A stretch of DNA of 64,000 nt from Hofstenia miamia (lineage: Eukaryota > Xenacoelomorpha > Acoela): the NCBI GenBank assembly GCA_004352715.1, contig SCFE01000017.1:803791-867790 (forward strand). Direction: 5' to 3'. A model generated the notes under the pieces. The model saw only the letters and a list, made by a program, of their open reading frames with translations, was not told the DNA's origin and made no database searches. Position numbers and translations under genes: made by a program. Positions 10,228 to 20,685 of the stretch are shown in pieces; positions within the stretch are counted from its first letter, which is position 1, and each line of letters opens with the position of its first letter.

Positions 10228-11544
10228 GCTTTATATAGAATATAGAGATAGCTCATTTTGTTAAAAAAACACATTTGAAAACCTAGATAAGGGAATATTT
10301 GAAAGCGCTAATATTATCCATTAAAATGTAGTATAATTGTTAGATAAGATTAAAGAATTTTTCAGTAATAAAATCTGAATTCATTTTTTGCTTTCGAATA
10401 TATTGTTAAGATAGAAGGCATTTTCTTTTAATTTTAAATGACTCATTTCTGAGCTCAAAATGTTTTTCAAAAACACATAGTAACAATTGATTGTTTTTCA
10501 ATAATTTTCTATTAGCAAATATGAATTCATATTTTTGGTCTAAAAATGTTGGCTAAAAACATTATATTATTTAATTTTGAACATCTCATTTTTGAAATAA
10601 TCCTTAAGCCACCTGATCATATCATTCATCTTGTACACTTTAGAGAGTATATTCATAGTCAAATGTCTTGAACGATTTTGATTTTACTCGAATTAGGAGA
10701 GGAATCTTTACTTTTGCTTCATTGAGTTATTGATAAGAAATCAAGATGATCAAGTATTTTGGTATGATAATAGCTTAGAATTGAATAATTATCTCAAATT
10801 CATATTTGGTATGCTTGTAATTCCAAAATGTGTATAGGTTACTACAGATTTTAATTGATTTCGATATTTTGTAAAAAGAAAAGCAATATTTGGCCTCACT
10901 ATATAAATCAACAACGTTTTTCAATATGGGGCCAATAAGCAAGAGCTGGTTGATATCGCTAGCCAATATCTTCTAATTAATAAACTACTTTTAACACAAC
11001 GCGCCAACACGATGTGATATTTTATGAAAAATACATTTAGTTGCTTTGCATAATGTATAATAAATTATAAAGAATATTTTAAGCTTACCTCTAAAATTTA
11101 GTAATTGTATATGTTGAAATTATGAGTTTTATAGTATAGCTTGTTTGCATTTAATAAGTAAATATGTGTGAACTCTTCAAAGAACTTCAAATGAATTTCT
11201 TCAAAATGCGCGGTTTAATTGATGTACGCATGGAAAATATTTGAAGACGCATTAAGTTTCTATATCAAAAAACCAAGTTCGTTAATTTTTATTGAAAGTT
11301 CTTTGAAATTTCAACTTCAATTAATTCAAACGCCAGAAGTGCCCTTAAGATATATCTTAATAACTACCAATGGTAGTAATTCAATTAAATGATACTTATT
11401 GATTTTATTATAACAAATTGAAATCAATATATGTAGTATATTCTATCTCTTTCTGAATGCAATAAACGATTTAAGTGTATATTTCCAACATCTTTGGATA
11501 TCAAAAAATCTTTAATTCAAATGTCTGGAAAATAATAATATATA
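9991..11544. other. Non-coding stretch with (TA)n microsatellite
   Basis: AT-rich with no gene seen. A TA/AT run lies at about 10186-10226. Part of it may hold the upstream exon or promoter of the minus-strand secreted gene, but no specific element can be supported. Confidence 0.5.
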
Positions 11545-12242
11545 GGGTGGTCCAAAGAGATCTGACAATTAATTGAAAAAACATTTCATTTTCTGAATGT
11601 ACGTATAATGCCATTTTATTTCATTAAGTTTTAAAAATCAAAGTCAACTAAATGCTTCCCATCATTGTCGTTGGGGACGTTCATAAAAATTATCAATAAA
11701 TCTATGAATCATTTCTTTTGGAATGGCTGATATTTCTAAACGAATTGCATATTTTAATTCCTCAATAGATTGAGGCCGAGGACTGAATAGTTTTGATTTT
11801 ATATATCCCCACAAGAAGAAATCACGCAGGTTCAAATCAGGAGATCTTGCGGGTCAATGGAGATCACTGTTCAAGGAAATGAAATAATCGGGATCCAGTT
11901 ATTCTAAAGTTGGCAACCCATAATAAAATTGTGTTTCGAAAAGGTGGACGATCTGTCTTTTGAGCTTAAAGTGTAAACGGAATGCTCATTGTGTTGCTGT
12001 TATCGATTCGTTATTTTTGAAAAATATTTGCACACTGAACGCGCGATGCTTGCCGTTCCAGTTCATAAGGATATTCTGAAAATAAATAAAAAAGCGCTTA
12101 TTAAATATATAAATACATTTTGGTGTAAATAAAATAAAATGGTATTATATGTACATTCAGAAAATAAAATGTTATTTCAAATAATTTATTGTTTGACTTT
12201 TATTAAGCCTACAAATGTGTCAGATTATTTTGCACCACACTG
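11545..12242 (-). mobile_element. Tc1/mariner-like element remnant, C-terminal transposase
   Basis: The ends match as inverted repeats: GGGTGGTCCAAAGAGATCTG on the left against CAGTGTGGTGCAAAATAATC read inwards from the right, flanked by TA. On the minus strand, RSPDLNLRDFFLWGYIKSKL followed by PRPQSIEELKYAIRLEISAI is the classic C-terminal part of IS630/Tc1-type transposases (SPDLNP.D..LWG, then a helix after PRP.T). The upstream two thirds of the enzyme are lost, as shown by the 0.7-kb total length. Stops occur in the remaining text, so it is a dead copy. Confidence 0.75.
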
Positions 12243-13128
12243 TATTTCTGCATTGTTTTTCTTATGTTCATTCATAAAGCTATGTTTTTCAAAATTAAGG
12301 AGACAAAATTGTTAGCACTTGTCATTTAGTTTGACTTGATTCCAAAATATAATATTTGTCTCAGTATAACATTGGGAGATATTGAACAGAATATTTTGCA
12401 TTTGATAAGAAGTTCCTAAGAATATTTTTCTGAATTATATTTTATGATTGTAAGTATAATTTTCTCTACAAAATTCATGCAAAAAAATTATAAAATTTTT
12501 TGTTTCTTCAATTTGTTTTTAAATACAATCGGAATAATTTTCCATATTGATATATATGTTGTATTTTTATAATAAATTTAGTATTTCTTCAAGGATTTAC
12601 AAAGATTACTACAAAGTAAATTAAGCTAAACTATAATTGGAAACAACACTTAAAATTTTTTTAACAAAAAATCGTGCAAACTTTGTATAAATGGCCGGAA
12701 TGTCTGTGTTATTAAAAGTTAATTTATTTTTATGTTAGATACTTTTAAAAAAAGGATTAATTTTGCGGGAACTAAGATGTATTTTAGTGCATTGAAAAAT
12801 ACTACCTAAATACCAATAAATACCATCGGTATTTCCGATTTTTCTTACGTTGAATATTAAGCATATAAGTTCAAGTACATTGCCCTGCGCAACACAATTT
12901 CGAAATAGATCCAGTGCGAACGTAAAGTTATTGATTGCGAATCTTTGTTTACTGTTACTTAATTCACTCGCAATTAGTATAAATACTATTCAAAGAAGTC
13001 CGACATTGCAATATAGCATATTTTTGGTAATAGGAGAATTTGCGACAATTTCCTGTTGCCCGAATAAATACATCATTCTTTGAAAGGGTTACAGCACTGA
13101 ACATACTTTACTAGTCCTACCAGAAAAT
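12243..13128. other. Non-coding stretch
   Basis: AT-rich. An ORF at 12850-13083 has no recognisable features and is probably chance. Confidence 0.45.
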
Positions 13129-14155
13129 GTGAGATGCAGTATAAACATTATCATGAAAATTATTGCAGCTTTGATTGACTTGAGTATGGCTTTCGATAGC
13201 TTGGAAATGAATATACTGGTTTTCGACTGCAAGACACAGAGAGTAAAGATAAAAATGCATATTTTTATAATTTATAACTGTAAAAGTGTGCCGCAACTTA
13301 CAATATTAGTTAATATTATTTTCTATATTTGTGTAAGCAACCCTAACTATATGCAAAGTATTGAGACCATACAATACGCTGACAATATCAAAATCCGTTT
13401 GTTTCGACTGAAAATTTAGAAAGAAATATCACAGCTATTAACAATCATTGTCTACAAAATATTAGTAACAACAAAACCCAATTTATAAACTTCTCAAAAA
13501 GAAGTAAAAAATAACCCAAAGATGGAGTAAAGTATATCTGTACATCTGTTGAGATTGATCACGAATTAAGTTTTGAAAAGTTCATTAATATCAAGATAGG
13601 AAGTATCGTAGTGTTTGAATTGACCAAATGAGATTTCTGAAAAGGATCGAATCAATAAAATATTTAATTAGCCAATAGCAAATGCATGTACATGTATGTA
13701 AAATTTATTTAAATATTTACTAACTGAAAAAATTCAATCTCAACAATGCTGTACTAAATTAATACAAAATGAATTAAGACTTAGCTTGCTAAGTAAATAT
13801 ATAACATACAACGAACAAATAGTTATCTTCATAAATAGCATAGCAAAAGAAAATTGTCAAAAAAATTCATGCACTGATACGGTTTGTAGTAAGTATTTGC
13901 AACAAACTCTGTAAACATTCGAAAATCATTAGATTTAAGAACGTTTGTAAAACACATAAAACAAAATCTGCATTATACAATTTTGGTAATTCAAAACACT
14001 AAACTGTTGGCACAATATGTAACTTGTATATATTTATATTTTATTCTTATTTTTATCCTTATATTTTTGCAGTCTAGTATATCTTAATTTGCAATTTTAA
14101 ATTTTGCAAGTATGTAAATGTACCAAAGTAAGTTGAATAAATGTTTTTAAATTTA
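13129..14155 (+). pseudogene. Decayed LINE reverse transcriptase fragment
   Basis: In the plus direction, AALIDLSMAFDSLEMNIL is a recognisable RT motif A (F.D...AFD.l....L). IETIQYADNIKI near 13360-13395 is a degenerate motif C (YADD to YADN), and INNHCLQNIS...KTQFINFSKRSK at about 13435-13505 matches the block after it. Shorter LINE-like text follows to an AATAAA near 14135. Deletions between motifs A and C shorten the domain. The element is dead and its clade is undetermined. Confidence 0.6.
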
Positions 14156-14898
14156 ATTCCTTAGGCTGTATAGCTTTGAGTTATCTTTGACAATACCAAC
14201 ATAATAAATCCTTTTGTGTTTTCTAAGCACAATTGATTTACAAATTGTTTGATTTGAATTTTAATAAAACTTTATACAAATTAAAGCGGTTAATTTTTTT
14301 GATCATTTAATTTAATGATTCCTCAAAGAAATTACATGTACGAATCAATTAAGTGAAACAATTATTAAATGTAAACACAAGATGATATAAAGTTCTAGGT
14401 TTTCCCAAAAAAAGCACATATAATTATAAATCGGGTAAGAATTTTTAGAAATATAATTTACAATTCTTAAGTCTACTGAGTGTTGAAATTTTGACTCAAT
14501 GAACTTTTGAGTGCACCTTTAAATAGATTTTCAACAATTATAAGTACGGTGTGTTTAGAGAAATAGAAATAATCTTCTTTTATTATTAATATGAAAAACA
14601 TTTTTCGAAGTGAATTCGTAGAGGCGAATTGAAAATAATGGGATCCTTAACTGGCAAGCAACATGACTCCACCAATTCTGCATTCATATTGAATAAATTT
14701 CCGGATTTGTAAGTTTGGAAGAACAGAAATTACAAAAATTGAGATAAAATAAGTGCATTAAAACAGTATTTTTAGAAATTATATTGATAACAAAATTTTC
14801 AACTTCATTATTAACTTTTGCAAATGTCCTTCTTAAATTGAGAAAAGTTTTTTGTTGAAAACATCATTATTGTAAGAAAACCACCCCATATGAGCTAT
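14156..14898. other. Non-coding stretch
   Basis: AT-rich, with no gene or structured element recognised up to the target duplication of the MITE. Confidence 0.5.
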
Positions 14899-14906
14899 AC
14901 TTTAAT

Positions 14907-15232
14907 CAGACTTGTCAACGAGCCGAGCTTCTAACGAGCCGAGCTTGAGCAAAGTATTGGATATACAACGAGCCCAAAACGAGCCGTTTTTAAGCAAACC
15001 AAATATTTTTCTTATTTTTTCATTCAATATTCCTTACTTTTAATATTATTTTAGCAATCTTTATTAAATAATAGGAAAAGCAATGGAAAAAATTCTGAGA
15101 GCACAATATTTAAAAAAAATATCGAGAAGCCTCATTGAAAGATTTTATGTGGCGAGCCGAGCTGAACTTACTCAAAATTTAAACAATTCGAGCCGAGCCG
15201 AGCTTAGAAATTACGGCTCGTTGACAAGTCTG
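14907..15232. mobile_element. hAT-type MITE with perfect terminal repeats and target duplication
   Basis: A 326-bp element with perfect 19-bp terminal inverted repeats, CAGACTTGTCAACGAGCCG and its complement. It is flanked by a perfect 8-bp target duplication, ACTTTAAT, at 14899-14906 and 15233-15240. Subterminal GAGCCGAGC motifs recur several times on both sides, as in hAT transposase-binding regions. There is no coding capacity, so it would depend on an autonomous hAT. Perfect ends and duplication indicate a young insertion, just 107 bp upstream of the secreted-protein start. Confidence 0.9.
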
Positions 15233-15339
15233 ACTTTAATTGTAGTTTTCAAGATCAAATTAGTCTATAATATTTTAAAGATAATAAATATTGTTAATGT
15301 ATATTTTCTTGAAGAATGCCTAAACTTCAATACTTAGAT

Positions 15340-15783
15340 ATGTTGAGAATTTCAGTCATTTTGCTGTTCTTGGGATTGGCAATTGGTCTGACAAACGCTG
15401 GAAGCGCTATCAAGGAATTCATAAACAGAGATCGTACATTTAAGAAGCTCATTGAGATCGATCAAAATTCTCCTGAATCAGGCGTGCGCAATGGCATCAT
15501 ATACACTGTACCGTGTTATGATCTTCAGGTTACATTTAATAAAAATATACGTCGAAAAATGATACAATTTACGGGACCGTTTCTAGCTAAAATTAGTGCA
15601 TTCTGGACATTCCAAATTGCAGTAGCGCGAGATAGACGTCGTTCAAGATATCATAAATTTGCTAAGAGTTTGCAGCATGGAGTTCAAACGATTAAAGTTG
15701 TTAGAGCAACGGAATGGAAGAATGGGAAGGTCATCCGATGGTCACGTGCAATTTCTTATAAAGTGTTTGTATATGATTATTAA
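15340..15783 (+). CDS. Small secreted basic protein, paralogue of the 9.5-kb gene
   Basis: 147 residues when begun at the second in-frame ATG. I prefer this start because it yields a clean signal peptide (MLRISVILLFLGLAIGLTNA) aligned with the paralogue at 9.55-9.99 kb. The longer frame from 15316 adds eight residues that spoil it. The sequence just before the ATG, CTTAGAT, looks like a splice acceptor, as in the paralogue. The mature protein is basic with one Cys (TVPCYDLQ) and shares FWTFQIA, SRYHKFAK, QTIKVVRATEWKNGK and a C-terminal YKVFVY with its partner. A poly(A)-signal AATAAA lies at 15873-15878. I see no known domain and assign no role. Both copies are intact despite strong divergence, which argues for selection. 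Confidence 0.78.
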   Translation: MLRISVILLFLGLAIGLTNAGSAIKEFINRDRTFKKLIEIDQNSPESGVRNGIIYTVPCYDLQVTFNKNIRRKMIQFTGPFLAKISAFWTFQIAVARDRRRSRYHKFAKSLQHGVQTIKVVRATEWKNGKVIRWSRAISYKVFVYDY

Positions 15784-15872
15784 TTTTATGCTACAGTATA
15801 TTTCGATTATAAATATATTTTTCAAAAGATTGTGTTCTAAAACTTAGTAAACAAGCACATCTCCGTCGAATT

Positions 15873-15878
15873 AATAAA
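15873..15878 (+). promoter_or_regulatory. Candidate polyadenylation signal AATAAA
   Basis: It lies 90 bp after the stop of the 15.34-kb secreted gene and is plausible as its 3' processing signal. AATAAA is common by chance in such AT-rich DNA. Confidence 0.4.
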
Positions 15879-16259
15879 TCACCCTTGAAATGTTCTTTGG
15901 ATTTTTTGCCAAAGCGCCAAAAAAAATACTAAATGTAGTGGCAATATTTCGAATTATGTAGTATTTTGCTAAAAACGTTGGAAATTTTTTCAAAATTAAT
16001 GACAGGTTTGCTTTGGATTGTTTCGCATGAATTTGAAAGAATGTTTATTAGCTACTTAAAAATGAAAAAATCCAAAACCTACATAAGTCAATCCTATTAT
16101 ACAAAAGTCATCCTCTATTTTTATATGTTTATAACATCAAAAATATATTTCTATTAATATTGAAACTTATTCACAAGGAACAGTATAAATTAAAATTTTG
16201 CTTTAATTATTCCATTTTGTTATTAGCTTCAGCATCAGTTCAAATTGTTACTTTTCTCA
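15879..16259. other. Non-coding stretch
   Basis: AT-rich, with no convincing gene. Confidence 0.5.
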
Positions 16260-16690
16260 TTAAGAATTTCCTGGCAAGAATTCATACGATCCATAAAATC
16301 CAGTCAGAGAGCTTATGATATGTAATTGAAGTTCATAGGGTTTATATTTCAGCATTTTGTGCAGTATTGTAAATGTAGAGCCAAGCGATATATCAAGCAT
16401 ATTACAAATTACGGCTAAAAAAATTCTCAAAATTCTAAAATTCAAACAATGTGTGCATTTTTTGAATTTACTGATGAATTTGCTCTCCCTGGTTGCACCC
16501 TGGTCTTCAACAGAACATGTCTCTAAAATCCCGAATTATTTTAGCTGTAGGTTTATGTTAAAATCCTTCTTTTGCAAGCTGTTTTTTAATGCTGTAACAA
16601 ATTCGTACTTGGCCATAGGAATAACTATTGTAAGACGTTCTTGTATTGTGTAGATTTGAAACGGTGCTGAGGCTAAAAACAAGATGGAAT
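16260..16690 (-). pseudogene. Tc1/mariner (IS630-like) transposase N-terminal fragment
   Basis: On the minus strand the text ILETCSVEDQGATRE...FKK is followed in frame by LDISLGSTFTILHKMLKY and KPYELQL. This matches the N-terminal helix-turn-helix part of a common insect/metazoan IS630-like transposase (..lgiS.gS...ILHkdL...PYk.Ql). It is the complementary half of the C-terminal remnant at 11.5-12.2 kb, though not necessarily the same copy. Stops upstream show decay. Confidence 0.55.
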
Positions 16691-17134
16691 AATTAAAATG
16701 ATGCAGTAAAGCAAAATTTTAATGTAGGCTTTTCGTTGAGTACACATTTCATTATTATCAGAAGAACTTACTCGCAATAACTCTGAATAATAGACAGATA
16801 TTCTTCCAAACAAAGAATTCTGATCTATCTGAGATGCCAATCAACTTATTATCCATTAGTAAGAAATGAATAAAATTTCACTCAGAAGCAATTTCTTTCA
16901 AATAACATAGCAATATGTAGAAACAAATTTAATTTAAATACTATATTTTGCATCAGAAAAATTTTAAATATCATATTTTTTGATAAAATATTATTGCAAT
17001 ACAATATTATACGCCCCTACATCCAAACTACCAGAAGAGACTTTACACAAAATGATTTTTTGGATGCCCAATTAATTCTAAGCCAAGACATTATTTTGGC
17101 AGCAAAAGAAAGAATTATGAATCACAATGTGCTT

Positions 17135-17526
17135 CAGTGGCGCATTTAGGATTTTTAAAACGGAGGGAGGTGCTGATAAATCAGTTTAAACAAAAAGTTT
17201 TTTGAACACAAGTAAATGCAATCGTCTGTTTTTAGCAGCAAATCGATGACATCTTGAAACAAAGTGAAATATTTTTAATTTTGAGGAAAATAGAATATTT
17301 CAATTAAGTATTGGCAGCTGGCAAGAAAAGGGGGCGATTCCCCTCCGCCACCATAGCTGTTTTAAAGTTAATATGCAACTTTATATATTAGACATAATAT
17401 TTAAGTTCAATCACTGTAAGCTATGAAAATTTGTATTCTCTTCAAATATTTAGAGTTTTAGATATATTTTTATAGGAATATCTAGTGGGGCCGGGCTCCA
17501 TATGCCCATAAGACGCGACGCCACTG
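17135..17526. mobile_element. Short inverted-repeat element (hAT-like MITE)
   Basis: It begins CAGTGGCGCATTTAGG and ends GACGCCACTG, giving terminal repeats of about eight bases of the CAGTGGCG type seen in many hAT non-autonomous elements. Interior CCCCTCCGCCACC is also typical. No clear 8-bp duplication is seen (left flank ATGTGCTT, right flank ATACAAAT), so the insertion is old or the ends are mis-set. Confidence 0.5.
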
Positions 17527-19482
17527 ATACAAATTTTAAAATTCAAGATCAATCTAATGATAAAGAACCAAATTATTGGAAGTTGCCATATATTGAAGAG
17601 CACCAACAATTGCTATATTTAGAAATATATAAAATTAATGCGAAATTAAGATATACAAGAATAAGACCGATATTAGAAACTAAGAAGACCTGTAATATAT
17701 TTCGCAACAAAGATCCGATTCAAGAGATGCTTTTTTCGAAATTGAAAAATTATATATACATATATATTCTTATGCCATTGGATACAACTATAATTTAATA
17801 TTTGCTATTATATGCACTTATTATTATTATATTGCATACACTGAATACATGCCCATGCACACACAAATGCCAATAAATTTCACATTAACTACTGCAACTC
17901 ATTAACTCGAAATAAAGACGGTATAGCAAGTATATTTGAAAAAAACATAATTTGAATTTGGAATCCACAAGTTTTCAAAGTATTATATTCTGCTTCTTGT
18001 GAGATACAAGTAGACAAAAATCTGTTGTACTCACAAGAAACATTCGTAGATATATTATTAAGCATATAATCATTTTCTTGACCTACACATTGAAGTAGTT
18101 ATGATTTACAGTACACACAATCAAGGAACTGTTCTTATGATTAGTGCCCAGCTGTGAAAATTAATTTCATTAGTGCTTACTTCAAAATGTACTAGAAACA
18201 TAATCTGTCTAATACAGTGAAGATATCTTTATGTTCTCCAATTATGTTCAGGGGGATTTACCAATGAATATGTATGATTAAATTTACAATAGAATAATTA
18301 ACAATTAAAATGTATTACTAATCCATGTATTAAATTTTAAACTTTAAATCTTGTTAAAATGTAGCCCAAATATTGCTCGACTATAATTTCAATACTTCTA
18401 CTGGCTTTTGCTTAATGACAATTATTCACGTTTGAAAAGAAACATATATAAAATGTATTAAAATAGATAAATAGTACTGGTACTAAAAAGTAAATGTTTC
18501 TATGCTAAAGTCTAAAAAATTAACATTATCAAAATATATCACTCCTGCAAATGTCCATGCATATTTTTCGATTACCCAAACATGACCCATTTTACTTTAA
18601 GCATTATTTATATTTGATTCAACCCAACCAAAAGATGCAGTAAGAAATATTACCCAACCCAACCCATTTATAGGTCTGTATCTGATTAAGGTAAAAGTAT
18701 TCATGAAAAACCACTTCTTCAAACGTTAATGGTACTTGCAAATTTTTGACAACTTTTGTAAGTGTTTTTTAGAATTAACCATGCAAGTTTCGATTATGTA
18801 CTGATATATAAATATGCTAAGCCATAAAAAATAGCATTACAAATGTGTATATTAAAAAATATCTATATTTTGTTTTATGTTTTTTATTTGCAGGATCATT
18901 TCGATTTTTTCTATTCCACCAAAATGATCACTGCACACAAAAAATAAGTAACAACCCAATAAGTACAATAATGGTTATCTTGCTTTGGTTGCTTGTAAAC
19001 ATTGGGAAACAGTCAATATAAGGATAGATTAGACTTTAAAAATGGAACGTATTTTAACCCTCTGAGTCCCGAAGGTACACGAGTACATTTCGAAATTATA
19101 TTTGTGGCATATTTATTTAATATCAATCAATAATGAAAATTTTTTCAAAATTTATAAATTATTTAATTTCCTGAATTTTTTCATTGTATCGACTGACAGA
19201 CACGTAGCTTGGAATTAGAAAGCTGAGGGCAAAAAAAATGGATACATTTTTTTTTAAATTTAGAATTATATCAAAATTTCTATTTTTGCAAATAATATAT
19301 GAAGTATGTGTAAAGAATATATGAAACCAATTGTTTAATCTATATTTAAAATAAGCACAGGGATTTTATTCTGACAAACATTTCAAATATATCATTGACA
19401 TTGATGTCTTGTGTGAATTCTTTTTCAAAACTCAATAATGAGAGATTGTTTACTTGTAAGGTAATTATACAATCCTTTAAGT
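17527..19482. other. Non-coding stretch
   Basis: AT-rich. The in-frame text at 17527-17740 (..QQLLYLEIYKINAKLRYTRIRP..) is basic and not obviously low complexity, but I cannot assign it. A pyrimidine-rich ACCCAACCCAACCCAT patch lies near 18650. Otherwise nothing is seen. Confidence 0.45.
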
Positions 19483-19927
19483 AGCGTTACGACCTACAAT
19501 TTTGTTCACAACTTTTTGAAAATTATAATATTCACAACAAAGTTTTATCGCGTTCAGGTCTACAACTTTGTTCACAAATTTTACTTTAGATATACTTAAA
19601 ATTTTCAAAACTAAAATATTGTAATTCGAAATTAGGGCGATCAAAATGATTTGTTTTGCTTAACAATAAGTCAATAATAATATGCAATATCTAATAGTTG
19701 ATAGCGTGGAGTTTATTTCGTACTCCATGGTTTTGAGTCTGCAGTCTGTCTACACAAGTGGTTGTTTTCACCTCCTGCTTATTTCGTAAATTTTAATGAT
19801 CAAATGATTGTTTTCAGGGATTTCAGGATTAAAAGAATATAAACAGACTTTAAATGCAATTTAATAAGCACTAAGAGCCCTAAAAATTTAATTCTGATTT
19901 AAGATTCAGAAATTTCAAATCTAGAAC

Positions 19928-20102
19928 CAGGGGCGTACGCAGAGAAAATAGAGTCTAAAAAATGCATTTCACAATCCTAGATTTAAAATTTTCAATTTTT
20001 TATGAAAACTTTTTTTGATTTATCCAGTCAAAATCAAATTTAGAAACCTGACGGGGGGACATTCCACCATGTCTCGCCCCCCCCCCCCTGCGTACGCCAC
20101 TG
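19928..20102. mobile_element. hAT-like MITE with 8-bp target duplication
   Basis: 175 bp, starting CAGGGGCGTACGCAG and ending CTGCGTACGCCACTG, a 15-bp inverted repeat with one mismatch. Flanks TCTAGAAC (19920-19927) and ATTAGAAC (20103-20110) agree at six of eight bases, which fits an aged hAT target duplication. A poly-C run near the right end may be imprecise in the assembly. Confidence 0.75.
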
Positions 20103-20685
20103 ATTAGAACACGAGAATAAATTTGCATCTAATATATTTCAAATGTGAAGACTATGGCATTAAAACAAAATTTCGACGAATAGCAAATTCAATAAGATTA
20201 TCAACATAATTACAAGTATATGTATCTGCTAATATTTTTTCTGATGAAGAATGAAGCAAACAAAAATTGCTTACAGATCATTTTGACTTATTGTCACGTT
20301 TCTAATGTTAATAGAATGCTAGCAAGTTGCTTCGGATTTTCTTTTAAATATAATTGGACGTTGCTATCTGCGAAAAATTATTTCACCCACAGATTGACAT
20401 GATGCACAGTGTATCAATTGCTTATTAACTCCTTCCCTAGCAAGGACGTATATATACGTCCTATAATTTGTCACTCAACGACCGAGGATGTATATATACA
20501 TGGTTGCATAAAAAAAATTATCAAGAGCCCCGTTGTTTGCGATGCTTCGAATAAATTTTCTACCGTTGTTAAAAATGGTCTGGCACTAATTTATAAAGAC
20601 TGCTGACCACGTGAAATTGATTTTTGGCTTTTTGTTTTTTGTATTGAAACTTTTCAAAATGGCGGCTCATTCACATGGATGAAGA

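Noticed and set aside
12850-13083. 77-residue hydrophobic ORF upstream of LINE debris
   Set aside because: No motif, no partner, and it stops before recognisable RT text; likely chance in AT-rich DNA.
20409-20606. Small ORF at the left end of the piggyBac
   Set aside because: It overlaps the transposon terminal repeat and has no recognisable features; taken as chance.
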